Translations under genes and position numbers: made by a program
Notes under the pieces: model-generated
The model's input: the letters and a program-made list of their open reading frames with translations, nothing else
Databases searched by the model: none
What the model was told of the DNA's origin: nothing
Part shown: in pieces, positions 34,895 through 42,514 of the stretch
Layout of the letters: the number at the start of each line of letters is the position of its first letter
How positions within the stretch are numbered: the stretch's first letter is position 1
Assembly (NCBI GenBank): GCA_002298785.1
Contig: DBMR01000010.1
Coordinates: 73,921-137,920, forward strand
DNA from: Verrucomicrobia subdivision 3 bacterium UBA693
GTDB taxonomy: Bacteria; Verrucomicrobiota; Verrucomicrobiia; Limisphaerales; UBA8199
Length of the DNA stretch: 64,000 bases
Direction of reading: 5' to 3'

Positions 34895-35518
34895 TTACTG
34901 GCCTCCGTAACTGAAATCATCGAATAACGTCACACTGTCAGCCTTGGTCCAAACTCCCACCTTTCCGGCATCGGAGAAGCTGTCGTCCGTGGCTTCAATG
35001 ACCTTCCTGCCATCGAAGATCACCGCAAACTTGTTGTCCTGAAATTCCACGCGCAAGGTATGCCAGGCGCCGGGCGCTACTTTGGTGTCGACGTTCTTGA
35101 ATGAGACGCGCTTGCCTTTGATCGTGTGGTAAATAGTCACGTTGTCCTCGAGGGCATTGGCGCGGGCAATGTAGTAATTCTCGGCATCCTGACAGCGCCA
35201 GATGACTCCGCCGGCCTGGTCCACTTTGCCGGACACAGGTCTGAATTTCACCGCCACAAAGCCGTCCTTGATGCTGGTATCGTTCTTGAAACAGATCGGG
35301 TAAGTCGCTTCGCCGGATTGTCTTAGCACATTCGGTTTGCTGGGAGCCGAAGTGTCAGAGATAACCGTCCATTCCGGCTGGCCCTGGCCCGTTTTGGTGG
35401 CCGTCCAACCTGGAGGTGGCGCGCCCGCTTTAAGGTCGTCAAAGGTGTTGGTGACCGCGCCGCAGGCCGTGTTCGACAACAGGGCTGCGGCGAATAGGAC
35501 GGAGAATCCTCGCTTCAT
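34895..35518 (-). CDS. Secreted concanavalin-like (DUF1080-type) domain protein
   Basis: 207 residues from the ATG at 35518, preceded on the minus strand by an AAAGGAAA ribosome site. After a signal peptide (SVLFAAALLSNTACGA) one domain follows with the pattern of DUF1080/LamG jelly-roll folds: FDDLKAGAPPPGWTATKTG, KDGFVAVKFRPVSGKVDQAGGVIWRCQDAENYYIARANAL, GAWHTLRVEFQDNKFAVIFDGRKVIEATD, ending VTLFDDFSYGG. DUF1080-type proteins are linked to 3-keto-glycoside hydrolysis in this phylum, but many only bind sugars. It precedes the propeller gene in a two-gene unit. Confidence 0.8.
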   Translation of the reverse strand: MKRGFSVLFAAALLSNTACGAVTNTFDDLKAGAPPPGWTATKTGQGQPEWTVISDTSAPSKPNVLRQSGEATYPICFKNDTSIKDGFVAVKFRPVSGKVDQAGGVIWRCQDAENYYIARANALEDNVTIYHTIKGKRVSFKNVDTKVAPGAWHTLRVEFQDNKFAVIFDGRKVIEATDDSFSDAGKVGVWTKADSVTLFDDFSYGGQ

Positions 35519-35637
35519 GTCGGTTTCCTTTGTCGTGCTATGGTTTAGTCGTGTAGCGCTGGCGCCGTGGCCGTTAATCCAGCCCGAGGGCCGGCGTCTG
35601 AACCACCGAGCGGGCACGCCGTCCTTCAACTATACCA

Positions 35638-36159
35638 CTACTTCCTGACGGCTAGAGCTTCCTTGCCGTTGGAATGGTGCTTCAGAAAGAGGGCGAGGTG
35701 TTCCGGGTGCTTCTCCCAGAACTTGACCAACTGGGCGAACAACGCCAGCGTGCGTGGCTTAAGGTGGTGCTCAATGCCTTCCACCTCCGCCTGAATGGTC
35801 TCGCCGTCCAACCCCATCAGTTCCAACAGCCGGGTCAGGGTTTCGTGCCGCGTCTTGATATGCTCGGCCACCTTCCGGCCGGAAGGGGTGAGGCTGAATC
35901 CGCGATAGCGCTCGTAATTGACATAACCGCGGGCGGCGAGCCGGCGCACCATGTTGGACACGGTCGAGCGGCTGAGACGCAGCGCGGCGGCGATATCCGT
36001 CACGCGGGCATACCCCTTGCTGTCCACCAGTTCCTGAATGCGCTCCAGGTGATCCTCGGTGGACTCCGACCGGTCGGCCAACCTCCGGGCCGCACAGGTG
36101 TGCTGCTGGCTTTTCACCGCCCCGGTTTTAGCAGCGCGCGGCGCGCAAGGGAAGTCCAT
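35638..36159 (-). CDS. mntR: Manganese-dependent transcriptional regulator MntR (DtxR family)
   Basis: 173 residues. A winged helix occupies about 35-95 (GYARVTDIAAALRLSRSTVSNMVRRLAARGYV) with a dimerisation domain after it. All metal ligands known from Bacillus MntR seem conserved: D36 and E39 (STEDHLERI), H105 (TRHETL), E127, E130 and H131 (AEVEGIEHHL). The first 30 residues are an extra basic leader without another possible start. With bound Mn2+ such proteins repress manganese uptake genes. The divergent mntH gene 61 bases away is the obvious target. Confidence 0.92.
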   Translation of the reverse strand: MDFPCAPRAAKTGAVKSQQHTCAARRLADRSESTEDHLERIQELVDSKGYARVTDIAAALRLSRSTVSNMVRRLAARGYVNYERYRGFSLTPSGRKVAEHIKTRHETLTRLLELMGLDGETIQAEVEGIEHHLKPRTLALFAQLVKFWEKHPEHLALFLKHHSNGKEALAVRK

Positions 36160-36171
36160 TTTGCCCGCACA

Positions 36172-36191
36172 TTGTTTTTAGCCTAAAACAA
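36172..36191. promoter_or_regulatory. Candidate MntR operator 1
   Basis: TTGTTTT-N6-AAAACAA, an inverted repeat with seven matching bases on each side and the centre TAGCCT, lies 12 bases from the mntR start in the 61-base space between mntR and mntH. AT-rich palindromes of this type are bound by DtxR/MntR proteins. Confidence 0.5.
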
Positions 36192-36195
36192 TTTA

Positions 36196-36209
36196 TTTGC
36201 CTTAACAAA
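36196..36209. promoter_or_regulatory. Candidate MntR operator 2
   Basis: TTTGCCTTAACAAA has inverted ends (TTTG/CAAA) around CCTTAA and resembles the Bacillus MntR box (TTTGCCTTAA-type). It lies 11 bases before the mntH ATG, where binding would block transcription or initiation. Confidence 0.4.
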
Positions 36210-36220
36210 CAAGTTGGGCT

Positions 36221-37615
36221 ATGAGTAACCATGAGTTTGGGTTTATGAAGATGAACGGCGGAGTGGAGACGGAATTTTTCGGGGCCACCGGCTGGCGCCG
36301 GCCGGCGACCCGTCCCTCGCTGCCGGAGTCGTTCAGCTCGGTGTCCGTGCCGGGTCCCACGGCTTCCTTCTGGCGTAAGTTCCTGGCGTTCTCGGGTCCG
36401 GGCTACTTGGTGGCCGTTGGCTATATGGATCCTGGCAACTGGGCCACCAGTCTCGCGGGCGGCTCCGCCTTCGGTTACACGCTGCTGTGCGTCATCCTGC
36501 TTTCGAACCTCATGGCGATCCTGTTTCAGCGCCTGGCACTGAAACTTGGCGTCGCCGCCGAACGGGATCTGGCCCAGGCCTGCCGCGACCACTTTTCTCC
36601 CCCGGCGAATTACGCGCTGTGGATTGCCTGCGAAATCGCCATTGCGGCGTGTGACCTGGCGGAGGTGATCGGCTCAGCCATCGCCCTCAACCTGTTGTTC
36701 GGCATTCCCATTGTGCTGGGCGTCTGCATTACGGCGGTGGATGTGCTGGTGATCATGTTCCTGCAGCACCGGGGTTTTCGCTATCTCGAAGCGCTCGTCG
36801 TGACCCTGATCGCCACGATCGCCGGTTGTTTCCTGCTCGAAATAATCTTCTCGCGGCCTGATTTTCGCCAACTCCTCGGTGGGTTCATCCCCTCGCCGCA
36901 GGTGATTCAAAATCCCGGAATGCTGTTTCTCGCGATTGGAATTTTGGGAGCCACGGTGATGCCGCATAACCTCTATCTCCATTCCGCGATTGTCCAAACC
37001 CGCAACTATCCGAGGACTCTGGAAGGGAAGCGGGATGCCATTCGCTTCGGCACACTCGACTCGACGGTGGCGCTTATGGGCGCGCTGTTCATTAATGGCG
37101 CGATCCTGGTGGTGGCCGCCTCTGTATTCCACACGGCGGGCAAGACAGATGTAGCCGAGATTCAGGACGCCCACAAACTGTTATCACCCATGCTGGGAGT
37201 GGGCGCCGCCGGCACACTGTTCGCCGTGGCGCTGCTGGCTTCGGGGCAGAATTCGACCCTCACCGGCACGCTAGCCGGCCAGATCGTGATGGAAGGATTT
37301 CTCAACCTGCGCCTGCGCCCGTGGCTGCGCCGCGCCATCACCCGCGGAATCGCAATTATCCCGGCGGTAATCGCCAGCGCTCTTTATGGCGAAAGCGGCA
37401 CGGCCAAGCTCCTGATTTGGAGCCAGGTTATTCTGTGCCTGCAACTTCCTTTCGCTGTGGTGCCGTTGGTTGCCTTTACCAGCAGCAAAGCCAAGATGGG
37501 CGAATTTGCGAACCACCGGCTGACGCGGATCGCCGCCTGGTCGTGCGCTCTGCTGATTTGCCTGCTCAACGCCAAGCTTCTTTGGGACCTCCTCTTTGGC
37601 GGTACCGGCCATTAG
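36221..37615 (+). CDS. mntH: Nramp-family manganese transporter MntH
   Basis: 464 residues, with an N-terminal soluble extension of about 50 residues and eleven predicted helices. The metal-site motif of helix 1 is MDPGNW (Asp70, Asn73) and that of helix 6 is ATVMPHNLYLH with the Met ligand. This is the Nramp arrangement for proton-coupled Mn2+ or Fe2+ uptake at the inner membrane. The divergent mntR gene and the two AT-rich palindromes between them support manganese and repression by Mn-MntR. A second ATG lies at 36245, but the first fits the distance to the operators. Confidence 0.94.
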   Translation: MSNHEFGFMKMNGGVETEFFGATGWRRPATRPSLPESFSSVSVPGPTASFWRKFLAFSGPGYLVAVGYMDPGNWATSLAGGSAFGYTLLCVILLSNLMAILFQRLALKLGVAAERDLAQACRDHFSPPANYALWIACEIAIAACDLAEVIGSAIALNLLFGIPIVLGVCITAVDVLVIMFLQHRGFRYLEALVVTLIATIAGCFLLEIIFSRPDFRQLLGGFIPSPQVIQNPGMLFLAIGILGATVMPHNLYLHSAIVQTRNYPRTLEGKRDAIRFGTLDSTVALMGALFINGAILVVAASVFHTAGKTDVAEIQDAHKLLSPMLGVGAAGTLFAVALLASGQNSTLTGTLAGQIVMEGFLNLRLRPWLRRAITRGIAIIPAVIASALYGESGTAKLLIWSQVILCLQLPFAVVPLVAFTSSKAKMGEFANHRLTRIAAWSCALLICLLNAKLLWDLLFGGTGH

Positions 37616-37674
37616 GGCCCGGTCGAGGCAGAATCTGGCCTGCGGCCCGGCAAGGGCGCTAACAAACTCAGTTG

Positions 37675-38649
37675 TTACATCACCCGGTCCCGGAGCGGTT
37701 TGCCATCTACGTACCGTTTGAAGTTGTCCAGGAAATGCCGCACGAGGGTAATGGTTTCATTGGCATGTCCCCCGGCGGTGTGCGGGGTGATATAGCAACG
37801 CGATTCGGCCCACAACGGATGATTATCCGGCAGTGGTTCGGGTTCGGTGACATCCAGCCACGCCGCGCCCAGGCGACCAGACCGCAGGGCTCCCACAAGC
37901 GCGTCCTGGTCGACCGTCACCCCACGGCCGATGTTATAAAAGATCGCGCCCTTCTTGGCGGCGGCAAACCGATCGGTATCGAAGAAGCGCCGCGTTTGCG
38001 GACTGTCGGGCAGGATATTTACGATGTGATCGGAGCTGGCGAGAGCTGTGTTTAGCTGGCTGGCGTCGATCACCGGCACCCCCTCATCCCCCCGAGGGTG
38101 CCGGCGGAACGCCAGGATTTTAACCTCAAAGGGGCGCAGTAGTTCCGTCAGGCGGCTGGCAATTGCCCCGTACCCGAGAATCAATACTGTCTGGCCCCGC
38201 AGGGGCACGCAGGACGCACGTAATGCATGCCAGGTGTCGGTGCCATTGGCGGTGCGCGTCCTAAGGGCCAACCCCAGGTTCCGGCTTTGCGCCACCATGA
38301 AGCTGAGGGCATGTTCCGCGCAAGCCTCCTGGTAAACGGTCGCACTATTGGTTACCAGGATCCCACGACTTTCCATCTGGGCGCGAAATTCCGGGGTGTC
38401 GTAACGGGTGATGCCGGAAGAACTGACATGGATCCAGCGGAGCCGCTGCGCTTCCTGGATCGACTGCAAATCCGGTTGCCCGAACGCCACGTCTACTGAC
38501 CCGAATTGCGGGTCGGGCTCCGCTTTAGCCAGCACGGAAGTGACCGGCTTTTTCGGAAACACCAATTCATGACCTGCCGTTCCCTCACGCAGCAGGGTCA
38601 ATACGTCGGGTGGTGTGGCAAAATCGACAAAAACTCTAAGTGAACTCAT
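37675..38649 (-). CDS. D-2-hydroxyacid dehydrogenase family protein
   Basis: 324 residues. The NAD-binding domain contains VLILGYGAIASRLTELL (residues about 150-170), and the catalytic triad of the family is visible: Arg in NIGRGVTVD, Glu in DVTEPEPLP and His in TPHTAGG. The protein oxidises or reduces a D-2-hydroxyacid/2-oxoacid pair in the cytoplasm; the subfamily resembles glyoxylate/hydroxypyruvate reductases of GhrA type. It is convergent with mntH (59 bases between stops). No pathway partner lies next to it. Confidence 0.88.
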   Translation of the reverse strand: MSSLRVFVDFATPPDVLTLLREGTAGHELVFPKKPVTSVLAKAEPDPQFGSVDVAFGQPDLQSIQEAQRLRWIHVSSSGITRYDTPEFRAQMESRGILVTNSATVYQEACAEHALSFMVAQSRNLGLALRTRTANGTDTWHALRASCVPLRGQTVLILGYGAIASRLTELLRPFEVKILAFRRHPRGDEGVPVIDASQLNTALASSDHIVNILPDSPQTRRFFDTDRFAAAKKGAIFYNIGRGVTVDQDALVGALRSGRLGAAWLDVTEPEPLPDNHPLWAESRCYITPHTAGGHANETITLVRHFLDNFKRYVDGKPLRDRVM

Positions 38650-38802
38650 GACAACTCGCGCCCAGTCTCAGTTCGCGGTTGCGGGGCGTCAATACGTTTC
38701 CCAAGGATCGAAGCTTCATCAACTCAGGCGCGATTTCGACCATTGCCGCCGGCAATTCCAGGCGGGGGAATTTCGCGCCCGGGAGCCTGGTGCTTCTGGT
38801 GG

Positions 38803-39591
38803 CTATTTCAAATGCCAACGAATGGTGTAGCGCCAGTTATCTTCTGGTTTAAAGGCCTGGGATCCTTTTTCGCTGGTAGTAAATTCACCGGTACTGCGAT
38901 TGTCCACTTCGTCCGTGCAGACATCCTCATCAACATCATCCAACTGCATTTTGAAAGTGCATTTCTGACCGGCCTTTACCTTCGGCAGTTCCAGGGCCAA
39001 AGGGATGGTGACCTGGTTCTTGTCGTAACCTTTGCCTTCGATGCGGTAGCGGCTGGTAACGTCGTCAACCTTCGCTTCAAAGCACAAATACCAGGTGGCG
39101 CTTTGGGGAGTGTCTTCCATGGCGATTTCATCAATCACCAGAGTGGTGGCGGCGCTCGTGGCTTTTACGCGCTGGTAATTATCCAGGCCGGGCTTCATTT
39201 GCTCGCGGACCTTGTCGAAATTGGCCGCCATTATCCACGAATCACCCTCGAGCCGGTAAATCGCGGTGTATTCATCATCCACATCCCTCATGTTTGAAGC
39301 CGAACCGCCCGCACGCAGATTGACGAAATGGGCCGTCGGGAACGGACCGAGTTTGTCCAGTTTCAAATCGCCTTCAACGTGGATAATGACCCGGTCTTCG
39401 GCCCCAAGGATTTCGAAGACGAATTTGTCTTTGGTGACGGTGATGGCCTGACTGTAATCCTGCCCCTGGTCGTTGACTTTTTTTACCGACCACTTGCCGG
39501 CCAGTGCTTCCAGGTCACCCGCCGCAACGACGGTCTGAGTGATCAGTGATGCGGCCACAGCGAAGCAGCAAAGAATTGGACGATTGCTCAT
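38803..39591 (-). CDS. Secreted TIGR03067-like protein
   Basis: 262 residues from the ATG at 39591. A signal peptide (CCFAVAASLITQTVVAAG) is followed by a lipocalin-like N-terminal domain (DLEALAGKWSVKKVNDQGQDYSQAITVTKDKFVFEI) resembling the TIGR03067 domain seen in planctomycetes and verrucomicrobia. The C-terminal half (EIAMEDTPQSATWYLCFEAKVDDVTSRY, ALELPKVKAGQKCTFKMQLDDVDED) looks like a beta-sandwich binding module with acidic loops. No function known. It is separated from the next minus-strand gene by 153 bases. Confidence 0.6.
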   Translation of the reverse strand: MSNRPILCCFAVAASLITQTVVAAGDLEALAGKWSVKKVNDQGQDYSQAITVTKDKFVFEILGAEDRVIIHVEGDLKLDKLGPFPTAHFVNLRAGGSASNMRDVDDEYTAIYRLEGDSWIMAANFDKVREQMKPGLDNYQRVKATSAATTLVIDEIAMEDTPQSATWYLCFEAKVDDVTSRYRIEGKGYDKNQVTIPLALELPKVKAGQKCTFKMQLDDVDEDVCTDEVDNRSTGEFTTSEKGSQAFKPEDNWRYTIRWHLK

Positions 39592-39648
39592 GCGATAGAA
39601 TTGGTTTAGACCGACACTCCTACGCGGGACGAGCGATGTCAACCGACA

Positions 39649-40224
39649 CTAAAGCAAATTAACGGGCAGCTCGTTTTCGGTTTCAGCTAGCGGTTCGGGC
39701 GGTTGTCGTTCGGAAAGTGTTGTGGCCACCTTGCCGGAATCTCTTTGCGCGGAAGTGGCGTCGAACCGGCCACGGCTGGCACCGGTCGCCAATGCGGTCT
39801 CGAGCCTGGAAAGTGCGGATGTCAGTTGCTCCAATTCATCGGCCGAGGCTGCTTGTGATAGGATTTCCAGGACTGTTAACTCTGGACTGCGGGCTCCGCG
39901 CATGATCGACTTACCGGCTTCCGTGATCCCGAACAGAGGCGAGCGTTTATGCGACGGGTTCTGCTGGGCGGCGATCCAGCCACCGGTTCGCAGTTGATCG
40001 ACAATAACTTGTATATTCTGACGAGAGCTGGATCGATTGCGGGCGATCTGTGGAACTGAAGCCGCCCCTGATTCCTCCAAATACTCCAAAACCTGCCATC
40101 CCAAGACCGAAACCTGGTCGGTCGCCGCATTGCGGAGGACTCGGCGCATCTGGGAAGAGAACGAAAGAGCAATGGAAAGAAAGCGCGCTGCAGCACCGGA
40201 TTGACCGTTAACAAATGTTTGCAT
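39649..40224 (-). CDS. MarR family transcriptional regulator
   Basis: 191 residues from the ATG at 40224; upstream in-frame ATGs at 40290 and 40305 exist but add a low-quality leader. Residues about 20-115 form the winged helix of MarR proteins (VLGWQVLEYLEESGAASVPQIARNRSSSRQNIQVIVDQLRTGGWIAAQQ...SPLFGITEAGKSIM). The C-terminal 60 residues are polar and probably disordered. Such repressors respond to phenolic or oxidising ligands. The divergent membrane-protein gene at 40360 and the gene itself are likely targets. Confidence 0.85.
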   Translation of the reverse strand: MQTFVNGQSGAAARFLSIALSFSSQMRRVLRNAATDQVSVLGWQVLEYLEESGAASVPQIARNRSSSRQNIQVIVDQLRTGGWIAAQQNPSHKRSPLFGITEAGKSIMRGARSPELTVLEILSQAASADELEQLTSALSRLETALATGASRGRFDATSAQRDSGKVATTLSERQPPEPLAETENELPVNLL

Positions 40225-40225
40225 G

Positions 40226-40259
40226 ACAATAAATTGTAATAATGGGTGATGGTTGTCAA
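40226..40259 (-). promoter_or_regulatory. Candidate promoter and operator of the MarR gene
   Basis: On the minus strand TTGACA (40254-40259) is followed after 15 bases by TACAAT (40233-40238). The palindrome ACAATAAATTGT (40226-40237) overlaps the -10 box. The implied start point is within a few bases of the ATG at 40224, so the mRNA would be almost leaderless. The spacer is shorter than ideal. Confidence 0.35.
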
Positions 40260-40359
40260 CTGGAACCAGTCCATTAAATGGTCCGGCCATCGAGCCTCGC
40301 CGCATCGGAGAGGCTTTGACGAACCACCCGTTGCGGCTTAGAGCTATGGAACCACCTTT

Positions 40360-41505
40360 ATGAGTACCATCCTCGAGGTTGCTATCGGGCTCGTATTTGT
40401 CTTCCTATTGTTCAGTCTCCTGGCCAGTGCCATCAATGAGGCGATTTTCGGCCACTTGACCCATCTTCGGTCCCGGGTGCTGGAAGACAGTCTGCACGCG
40501 ATTCTTTCCGGCAAATCGAAAGGGTTTTCGGCCTTCGCCTGGGTTCGGAATGGAATCCAGAGTCTTTGTTCGCCCAAAAACAAATCAGGCGGGACAGTAG
40601 TTCCCAGCTTCTCTGACAGCTTGCTCAAGCATCCGCTGGTCGAGGGCTTGGCCGTCAGCGGAAGGGGATGTCCGAGTTATCTCCCGGCGGAGACTTTTGT
40701 GGACGCGGCGCTGGGCACCATTCTGAAGCAGGCCGCGGAAAAGTCCAAATCGAGCGCAGTGCTGGAGTTGGACAAGATCACCGCTACCGAGCTTGGGAAT
40801 GCGCTGAAGAGCCTGGAGGACCCGCATGCGCAGGAGATCTTCAGCAGCGTGCTGGTGGGTGCCACCAGTCTCAAGGAAGCACGCAGTCGTCTCGAAACCT
40901 GGTTCAACAGTTCCATGGAGCGGGTGAGTGGGGCGTATCGTCGATATTCGCAATTTTGGCTGTATGTGTGGGCGGCGTTGATCGTGGTTTGGCTGAACGT
41001 GGACACGATTGAGATCGCCCGTCGTCTGCTGTCGGACGCGCAGTTTCGGGGCGCGGTGGCCGCCAGTGCGACGGATTATCTGGCACAAGCGCACGGGACG
41101 AACTTGGTTAGTGCCGCTGGTGATACCAACTCCACCTTGGGGAATTTGTCACCGGCAGAGTTATTGCGGGAGATCAACCAGCTCAATCTGCCGATTGGCT
41201 GGGGTGCCTGCACCCGCAGCGCCACCACGAACTCGGCCATCGGTTGGGTCCTGTCCCGGTTGCCGCGGTTCGAGCAGAGCGGAGCGATGACCAATTCGGC
41301 AATTCCTGGCTTGGTCAATGGGGTGCTAACCGCGGGAGCCACATGCCCGGCCACGCCTGAAGGCTGGCGACTTAAACTTCTGGGTTTGATCATCACGATC
41401 GCCGCGATTTCTCAAGGAGCTCCCTTCTGGTTTGATTTGCTGAATCGAGTGACGAATATCCGCGCGAGCGGCCGACCACCGACACGCAAGAATGGGAGCG
41501 GGTAG
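40360..41505 (+). CDS. Conserved membrane protein of unknown function
   Basis: 381 residues. The first helix (LEVAIGLVFVFLLFSLLASAINEAIFGHL) is followed by a soluble region with HPLVEGL, PSYLPAETFVDAAL, then RLETWFNSSMERVSGAYRRYSQFWLYVWAALIVVWLNVDTIEIARRLL, and a last helix at about 340-365. I recognise this order of motifs from a widespread but unnamed family, usually alone or near regulators. The ETWFNSSMERVSG...R block is its most conserved part. No function can be given. It is transcribed away from the MarR gene, 135 bases from that gene's start. Confidence 0.72.
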   Translation: MSTILEVAIGLVFVFLLFSLLASAINEAIFGHLTHLRSRVLEDSLHAILSGKSKGFSAFAWVRNGIQSLCSPKNKSGGTVVPSFSDSLLKHPLVEGLAVSGRGCPSYLPAETFVDAALGTILKQAAEKSKSSAVLELDKITATELGNALKSLEDPHAQEIFSSVLVGATSLKEARSRLETWFNSSMERVSGAYRRYSQFWLYVWAALIVVWLNVDTIEIARRLLSDAQFRGAVAASATDYLAQAHGTNLVSAAGDTNSTLGNLSPAELLREINQLNLPIGWGACTRSATTNSAIGWVLSRLPRFEQSGAMTNSAIPGLVNGVLTAGATCPATPEGWRLKLLGLIITIAAISQGAPFWFDLLNRVTNIRASGRPPTRKNGSG

Positions 41506-41546
41506 GGCCGAGGTGGAGCGCGAGGCCGCGAACGGCGGGTGAAAGG

Positions 41547-42377
41547 TCAATAGTAGTAAGTCGTCACGCCATCCGGGCCGCCGAGGGCGCGCGGCTTCAA
41601 CAGCGTCTTTTTGCGGACGACCACGCTGCCATCGGCTTGTCCCACCGGTTGGTCCGGGGTGATTGACCAGCCGAAGCCAGCGCTGCTGCCCAGGGACGTG
41701 GCATCGAAGCGTCCCATGTGGCCGACATCCCAAAACTTGGACCCCGGCGTTTTGCTGACGCGGTGGGTGATGAATGCCCTGCGGCTGTCGCACTCCATGG
41801 TTTTGGTAGGCCACGGCGGTTCATTCATTTCCGGATTCTGGGTATTCACTTTGCCCGAAGGATCCACGTATTGCAGCACCGGGGTGAGATTGGCGAGCCA
41901 CATGTAAGGTGTGAAAACATACGCCGCGGTAGTGTCCCAGCCGCCGTAATCGGTGGTCGAGGCATCGGCAAACTTGGCCATGCTTTCGTAGTTCCACCAG
42001 GTCCGGCCGAAGTTCATCCGCGTGATCGGGCAGATCAGGATGCTGGAGTTGGGCACATAGGTCTTGCGCATCAAATCCACGATGCTGCTCCCTACGTTGC
42101 CGGCGGTCCGATGGTAATCCGGCGACACATCATCATGCCGGGCAAATTTACCGTTGTTATCATCCGCATAAGTTATCTGCGGCAGGTATTGCTGGCGAAT
42201 GTTGCTGATGCAGGCGGTTCGCATCCCCGAATATTTGGCCCGCGCCAGCGAGGTCATCAACATGGCGGCGAGAATGGCGATGATGGCGATAACGACCAAC
42301 AACTCGATCAGGGTGAACCCGGGAACGCCTTTGGCCGTCAAAGCCGGCACGGCTGGCTTGGTGTTCCGTGGATTCAT
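41547..42377 (-). CDS. Type II secretion pseudopilin-like protein
   Basis: 276 residues. A prepilin peptidase site and hydrophobic helix are clear: PGFTLIELLVVIAIIAILAAMLMTSLARAK (residues about 19-48), with cleavage between Gly and Phe. The remaining part, with CISNIRQQYLPQITYADDNNGKF and later WDVGHMGRFDATSLG, is typical of the large family of verrucomicrobial and planctomycetal secreted proteins (related to DUF1559). They occur in many copies per genome and their role is not known. A CDS for a pilin machinery is not nearby. Confidence 0.85.
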   Translation of the reverse strand: MNPRNTKPAVPALTAKGVPGFTLIELLVVIAIIAILAAMLMTSLARAKYSGMRTACISNIRQQYLPQITYADDNNGKFARHDDVSPDYHRTAGNVGSSIVDLMRKTYVPNSSILICPITRMNFGRTWWNYESMAKFADASTTDYGGWDTTAAYVFTPYMWLANLTPVLQYVDPSGKVNTQNPEMNEPPWPTKTMECDSRRAFITHRVSKTPGSKFWDVGHMGRFDATSLGSSAGFGWSITPDQPVGQADGSVVVRKKTLLKPRALGGPDGVTTYYY

Positions 42378-42514
42378 ACACTCACTTTACCCGATTTGAG
42401 GGGAACTGCAAATTGGCGCCCCCTCCGATCGCGTCCAGGAGGGACGACTATCGATGAGAGTGCGGTATTTATTTTATCATGGAGATGGGGCGGCGGACGG
42501 CGAAGTGCCTGGGG

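Noticed and set aside
38636..38818. 60-codon minus-strand frame with Leu-rich pattern between the TIGR03067-like and dehydrogenase genes
   Set aside because: It overlaps both neighbours by 14-16 bases and recalls a leucine-rich repeat, but one partial repeat is too little to call a gene without homologues.
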